A DNA stretch of 64,000 bases from Winogradskya humida. GTDB lineage: Bacteria > Actinomycetota > Actinomycetes > Mycobacteriales > Micromonosporaceae. Below the pieces are notes generated by a model that was given only the letters and a program-made list of their open reading frames with translations, did no database searches and was not told where the DNA came from. Shown one piece after another: positions 50,929 through 61,000 of this stretch (the first letter of the stretch is position 1; each line of letters starts with the position of its first letter). A program made the position numbers and the translations under genes. The DNA lies in contig NZ_BOMN01000067.1 of the NCBI RefSeq assembly GCF_016862215.1, positions 38,234 through 102,233 on the forward strand, written 5' to 3'.

Positions 50929-51663
50929 ATGAAGTTGCTTGAAGACGTAGTCATGGTGCCGTCGGCCGCGGGCGAGATCCGGTCGGTGGTGATCACCCCG
51001 GTCGGGCAGGGGCCCTGGCCGGGCGTGCTGCTCTACACCGACATTTTCCAGCTCACCGAGTCGACCCTGCGGACCGCGCGGAGGCTCGCGGCGTACGGCT
51101 TCATCGTGTGCGTCCCCGAGATCTACCCGCACGGTGACCTGGCCGGCGTGGCCCTGGAGTTCGACGACGCCGGCAAGCGGGCCGGGATGGCCGGTGCCGC
51201 CGCCACCTCCATCGCCGACTTCGACGCTGACCGGGTCGCGGTCCTGGACTACCTGGAGAACCGCAGCGACACTACGACGCTGCTCGCGACGGGCTTCTGC
51301 ATCGGCGGCCACCTCGCGTTCCGCGCCGCGTTCGACCCCCGGGTCGCGGCGACGGTGTGTTTCTACCCGACGGGCCTGCACAACGGCGCGCTGGGAGCCG
51401 ACGCCGACGCGGGCTCACTCGCCCGGGCCGCCGACATCCGGGGACCGCTGCTCGTCGTCTTCGGCTCGCAGGACCCGCACGTCCCGGCCGACGCCCGAAT
51501 CCAGATCATCTCCGAGTTGTACGCCGCCGGCCTCGACGATCTCGAATTGCACATCTATCGCGGGGGCGAGCACGCCTTCATGCGCGACATCGGCGTACGC
51601 CACGACCCGGTCCTCACCGACCTCGCCCTCACCGAAGCCGTCACCTTCTTCCAGGGCCGCTGA
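50929..51663 (+). CDS. Dienelactone hydrolase family protein
   Basis: 244 aa (an in-frame ATG at 50905 would add eight). The alpha/beta-hydrolase nucleophile is Cys124 in GFCIGGHLAF, with the acid in GSQDPHVP and the His in RGGEHAFMR, the Cys-Asp-His triad of dienelactone hydrolases. It hydrolyses lactone or related esters in the cytoplasm; the real substrate is uncertain since no chlorocatechol genes are near. The downstream pseudogene's 3' end overlaps it. Confidence 0.9.
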   Translation: MKLLEDVVMVPSAAGEIRSVVITPVGQGPWPGVLLYTDIFQLTESTLRTARRLAAYGFIVCVPEIYPHGDLAGVALEFDDAGKRAGMAGAAATSIADFDADRVAVLDYLENRSDTTTLLATGFCIGGHLAFRAAFDPRVAATVCFYPTGLHNGALGADADAGSLARAADIRGPLLVVFGSQDPHVPADARIQIISELYAAGLDDLELHIYRGGEHAFMRDIGVRHDPVLTDLALTEAVTFFQGR

Positions 51664-52138
51664 GGATCTTCGTGGTTACCGCGGTGACGTCCGCCGGAGT
51701 GAGGTGGATGTCGAGGATCGCGCGGGTGATGCCGTATTGGTTCGCGTAGCAGCTCTCGAAGTCGCCCCGACGGCTCCGCAGCGTCTCCTCGACCGGGGTA
51801 TAACTGGCCACCCGGTCGGCGAGGGTGCGTAGCCGTCGCGCAGGCGGTCACGGGCTTCTCCGAGGGGAGCGCCGCGAGTAGTCCCACCCCGGGACGCCAC
51901 GGCTGCGACGCCCAGTTGTCCAGCTCGTACGCGTTGCGCCCGGCATCGTCGATGACGCTCGACCGTCCAACCAGGCCAGATCCGCGACAACGCATCGAGC
52001 AGCGCGGCGAGGAGAGCGAAGATCCTCTCCTGCTCGAACGGGCCGAAGGCCGTGCGGAACAGCAGGCGGCGCCGGTCAGCTTGTGCCGCGTGACCACGCC
52101 GCCCTGGACGGTCACGAAGCGGACGACGCCCCCCCACC
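51641..52138 (-). pseudogene. Frameshifted gene remnant, family unknown
   Basis: Protein-like pieces lie in different minus-strand frames: VVRFVTVQGGVVTRHKLTGA, then FGPFEQERIFALLAALLDAL in a second frame, then DDAGRNAYELDNWASQPW back in the first, then TPVEETLRSRRGDFESCY running to a stop at 51641-51643. At least three frame changes are needed to join them, so the gene is broken (or the sequence has errors). I do not recognise the parent. No start is visible; the 5' side runs into the chimeric SDR gene. Confidence 0.6.
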
Positions 52139-52630
52139 TCAGAACGCCTTGCGGGCGACGGCGCTGTAACCGGTGCGGGCCAGCTCGGGATCCATGCCGC
52201 GCGGCGGGGACAGATAGGGCCAGACGTTGACGAGACCCGGGTCCTCCAGGACGAAGTCGCCGAAGAAGGCCTCGACGCCGGCGCGGTCGCGCGGGGTGAA
52301 CGGTGCGTTGACCCGCTCGTAGATGGCGGTGATGCGGGCCATGTAGTCGGGGCGGGCATCGTTGACGGCATGCGAGATCGCCAGGTAGCTGCCCGGGGCC
52401 AGGGCGAGGGTTGCCACGCCGTCCGGGGTTGCTACGTCGGCGGCGACCGTTTTTACGCGTACCGGGAAATCGGTCTTGATCGTGGTGGCCGCGGCCTGGA
52501 GGCGCGTCTCGTTGCGGGCGCACATCATCAGGTGCGCGCCCTCTTCCGCCAGGCCTCGGGCTACGGCCAGGCGGATTCCACTGTTGCTGCCAGTGACAAC
52601 CGCCACACTACCTGTGAGTTGAAGATCCAT
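52139..52630 (-). CDS. Truncated SDR fused to methyltransferase C-terminus (chimera)
   Basis: 163 aa from the ATG at 52630 with GGAGGGG before it. Residues 1-70 are an SDR Rossmann start (VAVVTGSNSGIR, where the last Gly of the cofactor motif is Arg). From about residue 75 the text changes to GSYLAISHAVNDARPDYMAR and FTPRDRAGVEAFF, which fits the C-terminal part of the S-adenosylmethionine-dependent methyltransferase family DUF574. The SDR Tyr/Lys site and the methyltransferase cofactor site are both missing, so neither activity is likely. It looks like a deletion fusion. Confidence 0.65.
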   Translation of the reverse strand: MDLQLTGSVAVVTGSNSGIRLAVARGLAEEGAHLMMCARNETRLQAAATTIKTDFPVRVKTVAADVATPDGVATLALAPGSYLAISHAVNDARPDYMARITAIYERVNAPFTPRDRAGVEAFFGDFVLEDPGLVNVWPYLSPPRGMDPELARTGYSAVARKAF

Positions 52631-52703
52631 GGCCCCTCCGTTCGGAGTTCCGTGCGTGGGGTAACTGCCATGGCACAGTCGCACACGCCCCCGGGGAGTC
52701 AAT

Positions 52704-54446
52704 GTGTTCGGGAACAAGCAGACAGTCGCCGACCAGTTCGTCGAGGTGCTGGTCCAGGCGGGCGTGACACGGATCTACGGCATCGTCGGGGACAGCCTGA
52801 ACGCGCTCAGTGACGCCATCCGGCGCAGCGGCGAGATCCAGTGGGTGCATGTGCACAACGAGGAGGCGGCGGCGTTCGCGGCTTCGGCGGAGGCTCAGCT
52901 GACCGGGAAGCTCGCGGTGTGTGCGGGCAGTTGCGGGCCGGGGAACACGCATCTGATCCAGGGTGTGTTCGATGCGCACCGGTCGGGGGTGCCCGTGCTG
53001 GCCATCGCCTCGCAGATCGCCTCGGGCGAGATCGGCACGGGTTTCTTTCAGGAGACCGACCCGAAGCGGCTGTTCGAGCAGGCCAGCCACTGGGCCGAGG
53101 TGCTCTCCAGCCCGGCGCAGATGCCGCGGATGCTCCGGGTGGGCATCCAGGAGGCGGTCGGTAAGCAGGGTGCCGCGGTGATCGTCGTGCCGGGTGACGT
53201 GTTGCAGGGCGAGGCCGTGAACGCGACCGGGGAGACCGCCGCCGCGGTGGGGCGTGCGCTGCCGACACCGCCGGCCGAGGTGCTGCAGGAGTTGGCCGAT
53301 CGGCTCAACGGCTCGTCCAAGGTCGCGATCTTCGGGGGGATCGGCTGCGCCGGCGCACGTGAGGAGGTGCTCGCCCTGGCTGCTGCGTTGAACGCGCCCG
53401 TCGGGCACAGCCTCAGGGGCAAGGAGATTCTTCAGTACGACAACCCGTACGACGTCGGCATGTCCGGTCTGCTCGGTTATGGATCCTGCTACGAGGCGTG
53501 CAACGAAGCGGATGTGTTGCTGCTGCTGGGCACCGACTTCCCCTATCGTGCCTTCCTGCCGCAGCAGAACACGATCCAGGTCGACATCGACCCGTCCCGG
53601 CTGGGCCGGCGAACGGTGCTGGACATGGGCGTCGCGGGTGACGTCGGCGCCACGATCCGGGGGCTGCTGCCGCTGCTGAACCCGCGCGAGGACGCCGATT
53701 TCCTGCACAAGATGCTGAAGAAGCACGGCGAGAAGCTGGAGCAGACCGTCGAGGCGTACACCCACGACATCGAGCACCTGACGCCGCTGCACCCCGAGTA
53801 CGTCGCCACGGTCCTCGACGAGGAGGCCGCGGACGACGCCGTCTTCACCGCCGACACCGGCATGTGCTGCACGTGGATCGCCCGTTACATCACGCCGAAC
53901 GCCCGCCGCCGGCTGATGGGCTCCTGGGTCCACGGCACGATGGCCAACGCGCTGCCGCAGGCGATCGGCGCCCAGATGGTCGACCGCGGCCGGCAGGTCA
54001 TCTCGATGTCCGGCGACGGCGGCCTGGCCATGCTCCTGGGCGAGCTGCTGACCGCGAAGACGCACGCCCTGCCGGTCAAGGTTGTCGTGTTCAACAACTC
54101 GAGCCTCGGCATGGTCCGCCTGGAGATGATGGTCGACGGCGAACCACCCTTCGAAACCGACCACGACGCGGTGGACTTCGCCGCGATCGCCCGGGCCGCG
54201 GGCTTCCACGCCGTACGCGTAGAAAAGCCGGACGAACTCCGCAGCGCTCTCCGCTCCGTCCTCGACCACGACGGTCCCGCCCTGCTCGACGTGGTGACCG
54301 ACCCGGACGCGTTGTCGGTCCCGTCGCACATCACCGCCGAGGAGGCGAAGGGCTTCGCGCTCTCCATCGGCAAGACCGTCCTCGGTGGCGGGGTCGGCTC
54401 GATGCTCCACCTGGCCCGGACCAACCTCCGCAACATCCCGCGTTAG
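52704..54446 (+). CDS. poxB: Pyruvate dehydrogenase (quinone)/pyruvate oxidase type
   Basis: 580 aa from GTG. The three thiamine-diphosphate enzyme domains are complete: the PYR domain with HNEEAAAFAASAEAQ (catalytic Glu) and CAGSCGPGNTHLIQGVFDAH, a central FAD-binding-type domain, and the PP domain with GDGGLAMLLGELLTA ending in NNSSLGM. The close match in the first block to PoxB indicates oxidative decarboxylation of pyruvate to acetate with electrons passed to quinone at the membrane. Divergent from the chimeric SDR. Confidence 0.92.
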   Translation: MFGNKQTVADQFVEVLVQAGVTRIYGIVGDSLNALSDAIRRSGEIQWVHVHNEEAAAFAASAEAQLTGKLAVCAGSCGPGNTHLIQGVFDAHRSGVPVLAIASQIASGEIGTGFFQETDPKRLFEQASHWAEVLSSPAQMPRMLRVGIQEAVGKQGAAVIVVPGDVLQGEAVNATGETAAAVGRALPTPPAEVLQELADRLNGSSKVAIFGGIGCAGAREEVLALAAALNAPVGHSLRGKEILQYDNPYDVGMSGLLGYGSCYEACNEADVLLLLGTDFPYRAFLPQQNTIQVDIDPSRLGRRTVLDMGVAGDVGATIRGLLPLLNPREDADFLHKMLKKHGEKLEQTVEAYTHDIEHLTPLHPEYVATVLDEEAADDAVFTADTGMCCTWIARYITPNARRRLMGSWVHGTMANALPQAIGAQMVDRGRQVISMSGDGGLAMLLGELLTAKTHALPVKVVVFNNSSLGMVRLEMMVDGEPPFETDHDAVDFAAIARAAGFHAVRVEKPDELRSALRSVLDHDGPALLDVVTDPDALSVPSHITAEEAKGFALSIGKTVLGGGVGSMLHLARTNLRNIPR

Positions 54447-54491
54447 AGCTTGCCGCAACACATACCGGCCTGGCGGCCATAGCAGGATGTG

Positions 54492-55064
54492 ATGACGCAG
54501 ACCGGGCCGACCGACCAGGACCTCTGGACCGCGGTGGCCGCCGGGGACGAGGCCGCCTTCGGCACGCTGTTCGACCGGCATTCGCGGGCGGTCTATAACC
54601 ATGCCTTCCGGCTCTGCGGCTCGTGGAGCGTCGCCGAGGACATTACCCAGGCGACGTTCCTGGCCGCGTGGCGCAAGCGCGGCACGGTGCAGCTCGCGCT
54701 CGACACAGCGCTGCCGTGGCTGCTGGTGGTGGCTGGCAACTGTGCGCGGACAGAATGGCGCTCGGCCCGGCGGTTGCGGGCCCTGCTCGGCCGGCTGCCC
54801 GCCGAGCACGACCCCGACCCCGCCGACGACGTGGCCGGCCGCCTCGACGACGAACGCTCGATGGGCCGGGTCCTAGCGGCCGTGCGGCGGCTGCCCCGTG
54901 CCGAGCGGGAAGCCGTCGCGCTGTGTCTGTGGTCGGGCGTCGGCTACCCGGAGGCCGCCGCGGCTCTGGGCATCACCGAGGTCGCGGTCCGCTCCCGCGT
55001 GAGCCGGGCCCGGGCTCGGCTCAGCACCCTGCTCGGCGCCACGCTCACGGAGGAACAGCGATGA
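54492..55064 (+). CDS. ECF-type RNA polymerase sigma factor
   Basis: 190 aa; a GTG codon directly precedes the ATG. Region 2 (FGTLFDRHSRAVYNHAFRL, AEDITQATFLAAWRK) and region 4 (LPRAEREAVALCLWSGVGYP, ITEVAVRSRVSRARARL) are present with nothing between them but a short linker, as in group-4 sigma factors. It forms a four-base ATGA overlap with the next gene, the usual layout for a sigma and its regulator. Confidence 0.92.
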   Translation: MTQTGPTDQDLWTAVAAGDEAAFGTLFDRHSRAVYNHAFRLCGSWSVAEDITQATFLAAWRKRGTVQLALDTALPWLLVVAGNCARTEWRSARRLRALLGRLPAEHDPDPADDVAGRLDDERSMGRVLAAVRRLPRAEREAVALCLWSGVGYPEAAAALGITEVAVRSRVSRARARLSTLLGATLTEEQR

Positions 55065-55879
55065 ACGACGTGCTCAAGCCCCCCGCCGACCGGGATCTGC
55101 CGCCTGCCCGCGCGGCTCGGATGCGTGCGGAGCTGATGACCGTTGCCCGGGGCCCGCGAGTTCATCGGCGGCGGCTACTGGTCGCGACGATGGCGGTGCT
55201 CGCCCTGATCGCGGGAGTCGCCGTGGTCAAGCTGGACACCGACCGTACCCAGATCCTCGCGATGAGCAGCGCCGAGCTTGACCCGTCGCTACGTCGCGCC
55301 GTCCGCGACTGCCTGGAACAGATGAAACCGCGCGACGACGGAGGCCCACCGCTGGAGTTCGTGCCCGTCTCGCCCGCGGACGTCACCATCGCGTCCCGGC
55401 GCGGCCCCTGGATCGCCGTGCTGTTCCTCACGCAGGACGGCTACATGGCCTGCGACATGTACATGAAATTCGGCAAACTCCAGTCGAGCAGCGTCGGCGG
55501 CGAGGCCTGGCCCCACCGCGACTACCTCCCCGGCCCGGTCCAGCGCCTCAGCCTCACCTCAACAGAAGCCGACGGCGGCTCGGTCTCGGTCCTCGGCCGG
55601 GTCAGCGCCCGGGTCGACCGCCTGATCCTCGAACACGGCAACGGCCGCACCACCACCGCCCGGATCAGCAACGGCGCCTTCGGCCTCATCTCCCTCACCG
55701 AAGACGTCCGCAAGAACGCCCAACTGGTCAGCTACGACGCCACAGGCACCGAGATCGACCGCCGGCCCCTCTTCACCTACTCGCAGAACTACCCGCATTG
55801 CTACACCGACCCGACCGGCACCGTCATCTACGGCACCCCCGGCCCCGCCTGCCTGCCCGCCGACCCCTGGACCCCGTGA
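55061..55879 (+). CDS. Membrane protein coupled to the ECF sigma factor
   Basis: 272 aa, translationally coupled to the sigma gene (ATGA overlap, GGAGG upstream). About 37 cytoplasmic residues, a transmembrane helix at 42-60 (LLVATMAVLALIAGVAVV), then an extracytoplasmic domain of about 210 residues. By position it is the likely anti-sigma or signal partner. The short cytoplasmic part has no zinc-binding His/Cys motif, so it is not a typical ZAS anti-sigma. Confidence 0.78.
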   Translation: MNDVLKPPADRDLPPARAARMRAELMTVARGPRVHRRRLLVATMAVLALIAGVAVVKLDTDRTQILAMSSAELDPSLRRAVRDCLEQMKPRDDGGPPLEFVPVSPADVTIASRRGPWIAVLFLTQDGYMACDMYMKFGKLQSSSVGGEAWPHRDYLPGPVQRLSLTSTEADGGSVSVLGRVSARVDRLILEHGNGRTTTARISNGAFGLISLTEDVRKNAQLVSYDATGTEIDRRPLFTYSQNYPHCYTDPTGTVIYGTPGPACLPADPWTP

Positions 55880-56180
55880 CCAGCCAGCGTCCCGAGTCCT
55901 TGATTCGTGCGCATTCAGGCGGCGAGGGCGCTTGGTCACCGCGGCCGGTCGCCGCGGCGACCGATGCGTGGGCTTCCGGGACTCTTCACAATCCCGTTCC
56001 GGCCGGAAGGCTAGATGTTGCGCTGGGCATCGGGATGCGTCAACTTTATGCGGTGAAGCTCGTCAAATCCGGGCAATCATGTCTGAACGCACATCATGTG
56101 TTTCCTGGCCAGATGTAAATGGCCCAGGCTTGACAGCTGACGCCGCAGAAGGTTGCGGCAGCGCGGGTTTCGACACAACT
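55880..56180. other. Intergenic stretch without recognised genes
   Basis: No convincing gene, RNA or terminator is seen. Open frames in all directions are short and lack ribosome sites. It is less GC-rich near 56040-56110 than its surroundings. Confidence 0.5.
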
Positions 56181-56339
56181 TCATGCCCCGCGGCCAGAGC
56201 CCGGCATGGAGAGCGGGAAGTCGGACCAGCCCACCTCCGGGAACGCGGCTCCGTCGAGCAGGTACCAGGCGCGTCCCGGAGGTGACAGCGGCAGCGGCTT
56301 CCGGTCGGGCTGGAAGTCGCGGAAGACCAGGTCGAACAA
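56181..56339 (-). pseudogene. Gene fragment after the LysM-like gene
   Basis: In frame after the stop codon of the LysM-like gene lies a protein-like stretch beginning LFDLVFRDFQPDRKPLPLSP and rich in aromatic residues, 52 codons from a TTG to a stop at 56181. It has no ribosome site and looks like the C-terminal remnant of an unrelated protein. A tiny TTG-started gene is the alternative. Confidence 0.4.
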
Positions 56340-56342
56340 TTG

Positions 56343-57848
56343 TTAGTTGCCCTGGCCGGCGGGGACGCGGCCGGTGTAGACGTTGAGGCCGAGGGCGCCG
56401 GTGTCGAGGCGGCCGTCGGGGTGGACGGTGAAGCGCCAGCGGCCCTGGCGGGTCTGGCCGACGACGATGACGACCCAGGCGGCGTCGGGGCGGTTGACGA
56501 GGTTCTGGACGCGTTCCATGTCGCGGGCGCCGGGGGGTGAGCCAAGGATGAGGACGCCGAGGCCGGCGCCGCTGCCGCCGTTGCGCAGGGCGTAGGCGCC
56601 CTCGGCGACGTCGCCTTCGGCGGTGGTGAGGGCGTCGCGGATGCTGCCGAGGGAGGTGAGGCGTTCCATTTCCGGCAGGTGGGGGCGGACATCGCCGGCG
56701 ATGACGCGGACGTCGTCGGCCCAGGGGCTGCGGATGAGCTCCTCGACCCAGGCGCCGACGAGCTCGCGGGCGACGGAGCCGTCGCCTTCGATGCTGATCA
56801 CGCCGGTGGCCTGGCCCAGGTCGACGAGCTCGCGGGTGACGCCGGTGGTGCCGAGGGTGACGAGGCGCGGGGTCGGGCTGACCACGTCGTTGCGGGCGGG
56901 CAGGGCCTGCAGGTCACGCAGGGAGGACTGCCAGACGCGGCCGCTCTCGACGGCTTCCCACGGCTCGGTGGGGTCGCCGCCGGGGACGGCGAGGCGCAGC
57001 GAGATGCGGGTGTCGTCGAGGGAGACGCCGTAGACCGGCGGGACCGGGCGGCCGGCGGCGTCGCTGCCGGTGACCAGGACGCGCAGGGCGCGGTCGACGG
57101 TCCAGGCAGCGGCGGTGTCGAACGTGCGGGCCGACATCCCGGTGGCGGCTTTGCCCTTGCGGCGCGGCTTTGTCGTCTTCGGGGGCTTGGGTGCCTTCGG
57201 GGCGGCAGGCGCGTACGGCGTGCCGGCGGTTGCGGCGGCCGGGGGCTTGTCGGCGGCGTTGCGGCGACGGCGGATCAGCAGGAACCCGATCACCAGGCCG
57301 GCGAGGATCAGGACGACGCCGACGATCAGCAGGATCACCAGCAGCGGCGATCCGTTGCTCGTCGAGTCGGCGGCGCCGGGAGCGGCGGCTGTGGGGTCGG
57401 TGTCCGGGGACTCCGAGGCTGCCCCGCTGGGTGCGCCCGAGGCGTTGGGGTCATCGGGCAGCGGCGGCAGGGGGCCGACGTTGACGCCGTCACCCTTCGC
57501 GTCGTCGGGCAGCACGAGGATCCAGCCGGGCTCGATCGCCTCGGCCGTCTCGACCCGCTTGCCGTCGAACTGGAGCCGGCCCTTGTTGAGCTCGAAGATC
57601 TCCAGGTTGCGGTTGCCGTCGCCGAGGAAGCGCTCGGCGATCTCGAACAGGAACTCGGGCTGACCCTTGTAGCTGGACTGCACTACGTACCACTTGGGGT
57701 CTGCCCTTTTTTCGGCTGCATAAGAGCCGTGCAGACCTGGGAGTGACGACGACGGTGACGCCAGAGCCGGTGTCCCGGCACCCACCGTCACGGCGAGCAT
57801 CAGACCCAGCACCAGGGTGCTGGCTCGACGGAATGTTCGACGGGCCAT
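56343..57848 (-). CDS. LysM-like single-pass membrane protein of the type VII locus
   Basis: 501 aa from the ATG at 57848 (GAGGAAG upstream). A signal-like N-terminus (1-30) leads to a LysM-like domain at about 45-115 (WYVVQSS, FLFEIAERFLGDGNRNLEIF, PGWILVLP). A Pro/Ser-rich linker, a transmembrane helix near 165-190 and a basic stretch follow, then a cytoplasmic domain of about 230 residues. The extracellular LysM part may touch peptidoglycan. It is divergent from the secretion ATPase, so it is a likely structural or accessory part of the secretion system. Confidence 0.8.
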   Translation of the reverse strand: MARRTFRRASTLVLGLMLAVTVGAGTPALASPSSSLPGLHGSYAAEKRADPKWYVVQSSYKGQPEFLFEIAERFLGDGNRNLEIFELNKGRLQFDGKRVETAEAIEPGWILVLPDDAKGDGVNVGPLPPLPDDPNASGAPSGAASESPDTDPTAAAPGAADSTSNGSPLLVILLIVGVVLILAGLVIGFLLIRRRRNAADKPPAAATAGTPYAPAAPKAPKPPKTTKPRRKGKAATGMSARTFDTAAAWTVDRALRVLVTGSDAAGRPVPPVYGVSLDDTRISLRLAVPGGDPTEPWEAVESGRVWQSSLRDLQALPARNDVVSPTPRLVTLGTTGVTRELVDLGQATGVISIEGDGSVARELVGAWVEELIRSPWADDVRVIAGDVRPHLPEMERLTSLGSIRDALTTAEGDVAEGAYALRNGGSGAGLGVLILGSPPGARDMERVQNLVNRPDAAWVVIVVGQTRQGRWRFTVHPDGRLDTGALGLNVYTGRVPAGQGN

Positions 57849-58000
57849 GGCCAACTTCCTCGCATACAGATCACCGATACGCGGCCACCCTACATTTACG
57901 GGGTGCGATAGCGTTGGGCCCACTGTCCGCGCGCTGTCGCCACGCCTCGCCCCTCTCCGATGAAGGACCGCGATCGTGCGGAACACCTCGGCCCGGAGGC

Positions 58001-61000
58001 ATGGTGCAGCTCTTACTGACAATCGTCGATCCCAGAACGGGCGACTCCGCTGACGTGGCGCTCACCGCCGCGGGACACACCACTGTGGATGCGCTCGGCT
58101 ACACAGCGCAACGGCTTCTTCGCGACGCGAATCGGCGTACCGGCGGCGCGACCGGCGCGGCCACCCTCTATATCAATGGCAAACCGCTGCACCCGGCGCT
58201 TACGCTCGACGGTTCGGCCGTGCGGGACGGCTCGGTCATCGGCCTCGACGGGCCTGCCGGCTGGCCTGTTCCGGAACAGTCCGGATTGCTCGAGGTACGC
58301 ACGATCGCGGGCGCCTCGACGGGTGCCGTTGCCCGGCTCGGTGCCGGCATCGGCGACCTCGGTAACGACCAGCACTGCTGGGTGCCGGTCGGCGATCCGG
58401 CGGTCCCGCCCGTCGCCGCGGTGATCAGTGTCGACGTCCAGGCCCGCTGCTTCGTGGAGCCAGAGGGCGGGGTGCCGCTGGAAATTGATGGCGAAACCGT
58501 GACCGAGCGGTTCATGTGGCTCCCCGGTCAACTACTCAAGGTCGGCGACTCGTTACTGGAACTCGCCGAGTACACCCGCCCCGACGCGGCGCTGGAGCCG
58601 TCCTCGGACGGCACCGGACTGGACTACAACCGGCCGCCGCGGATCCGGGCGCCCCGGCACCAGACCCGTTTCCGGCTGCCCGCCCCGCCGAAGGAGCCGC
58701 AGCGCAACCCGCTGCCCTGGCTGGTGGCGCTGCTGCCGCTGGTCGGCGCGCTGGCGCTGATGTTCCTGACCGGCAACAAGACGATGCTGTTCCTGGCCCT
58801 GCTCTCGCCGCTGTCCGTGATGGGCAACTACGTGATGCAGCGCCGCCAGGGCAAACGTTCCTACGCCGAGCTGCGCAAGGAATATCAGGAGCGCAAGGCA
58901 CGGATCGAGAAGGACGCGCAGGACGCGCTCGAGGTCGAGAAGGTCGAGCGCCGGGCGGGCTGCCCCGACCCCGCGCTGATCTCGGTGATCGCCACCGGGC
59001 CGCGCCGGCGGTTGTGGGAGCGCCGCCGCCGCGACGAGGACCACCTGCTGCTGCGGGTCGGCAGCGGCGAGCTGCCCGCCGAGGTCGCGCTGGACGACCC
59101 CGAGCAGGACGAGCACCGGCGTACGGTGCACTGGAGCATCCCGGACGTTCCGGTCACCCTGCCGCTGAAGGACCACGGCGTCATCGGCTTCGCCGGGCCC
59201 GGTGACAGCGCCCGCGCGCTGGGCCGGTGGGCGGTGATCCAGGCCGCGGTGCTGCAGAGCCCCAACGACGTCCAGATCAGCGTGCTGACCGAACCGGCCG
59301 GCAAGGAGAGCTGGAACTGGGTTCGCTGGCTGCCGCACTCCCGGTCGAACAACCCGAACGCCCCGGCCGTGATGATCGGTGTCGACGCCGAGTCGGTGGG
59401 CCGCCGGGTGGCCGCGCTGCTCGAGATGATCGACGCGCGGCTCGCCGTGCGCCAGGAGACCGGCTCGGCCGGCTTCCGCGAGCCCGACATGATCGTGGTC
59501 CTGGACGGCTCACGGCGGCTGCGGTCGCTGCCCGGCGTCCTCCAGCTGCTGCGTGACGGCCCGTCCGTCGGCGTCTACGCCATCTGCCTCGACGCCGACG
59601 AGCGACTGCTGCCGGCCGAGTGCCAGGCGGTGGCCGTGGCCGAGGGCGGCTCCCTGCGGATCTCGCGCACCGGTGCCGACGAGCTGACCGGGATCCGCCC
59701 CGACGTCCTGTCCCCCGCGTGGTGCGCGCGGGTGGCCCGGTCGCTGGCCCCGATCCGCGACGTCAGCGATGACGAGGAGGACGCCGCGCTGCCCGGTTCG
59801 AGCCGGCTGCTGGACGTGCTGTCGCTGGAGCCGCCGCAGGCCGAGACGATCGTGTCGCGCTGGGCGGTCCGGGGTGCCACCACGACCGCGGTGGTCGGCG
59901 AGTCGTTCGACGGCCCGTTCGAGATCGACCTGCGCCGCGACGGGCCGCACGGCCTGATCGCCGGCACCACCGGCTCCGGCAAGTCCGAGCTGCTGCAGAC
60001 CATCGTGGCGTCGCTCGCGGCCGCCAACCGGCCGGACGCGATGACGTTCGTGCTGGTCGACTACAAGGGCGGCAGCGCGTTCGGTGACTGTGTGCGCCTG
60101 CCGCACACCGTCGGCATGGTCACCGACCTCGACGAGCACCTCGTGCGCCGGGCCCTGGAGTCGCTCTCCGCGGAGCTCCGGCGGCGCGAGCACGTGCTGG
60201 CCGCGGCGGGCGCCAAGGACATCGAGGACTACACCCGGGTCGCCGACCGGCAGCCGGGCAGCCTCAAGCTCCCCCGGCTGCTGATCGTCATCGACGAGTT
60301 CGCGTCGATGGCCCGGGAGCTGCCCGACTTCGTCACCGGCCTGGTCAACATCGCGCAGCGGGGCCGGTCGCTCGGCATCCACCTGCTGCTCGCCACCCAG
60401 CGCCCCAGCGGCGTGGTCTCCCCCGAGATCCGGGCCAACACCAACCTGCGGATCGCGCTGCGGGTCACCGACGCGGCGGAGAGCCAGGACGTGCTCAACG
60501 CCCCCGACTCGGCACGCATCTCGAAGAGCACGCCCGGTCGTGCGTACGTGCGGCTCGGGCATGCCTCTCTCGTGCCGTTCCAGGCCGGCCGGGTCGGTGG
60601 CCGCCGCCCGGGCAGCGGCGGTGGCGAGGCCGCCCCGCCGGACCTGCGGATCCTGGACTGGGCCGACCTGGCCCGGCCGATCGAGGTCGCCAAGGTGGCC
60701 CGCACGGTCGACCAGGAGGAGATCACCGACCTGCAGGTGCTGGTCGAGGCGCTGCGCAAGGCCGCCGAGATCGCCCAGGTGCCGGCTCAGCACAGCCCGT
60801 GGCTCGCGGCGCTGCCCGACGCGGTGATCATCGATGACCTGGCCGCGACGCCGGTCGTGCCGCACAAGCTGGCCACGGTGCCGTTCGGCATCGAGGACCT
60901 CCCGGCGCAGCAGGCGCAACGCACGGCGGTGCTGGAGCTGGAGCGGTTCGGGCACCTGATCGCCGCGGGCGCGCCCCGCACCGGCCGGTCCCAGCTGCTG

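Noticed and set aside
52608..54809. 733-aa minus-strand frame opposite poxB
   Set aside because: Antisense shadow; poxB motifs on the plus strand are unmistakable.
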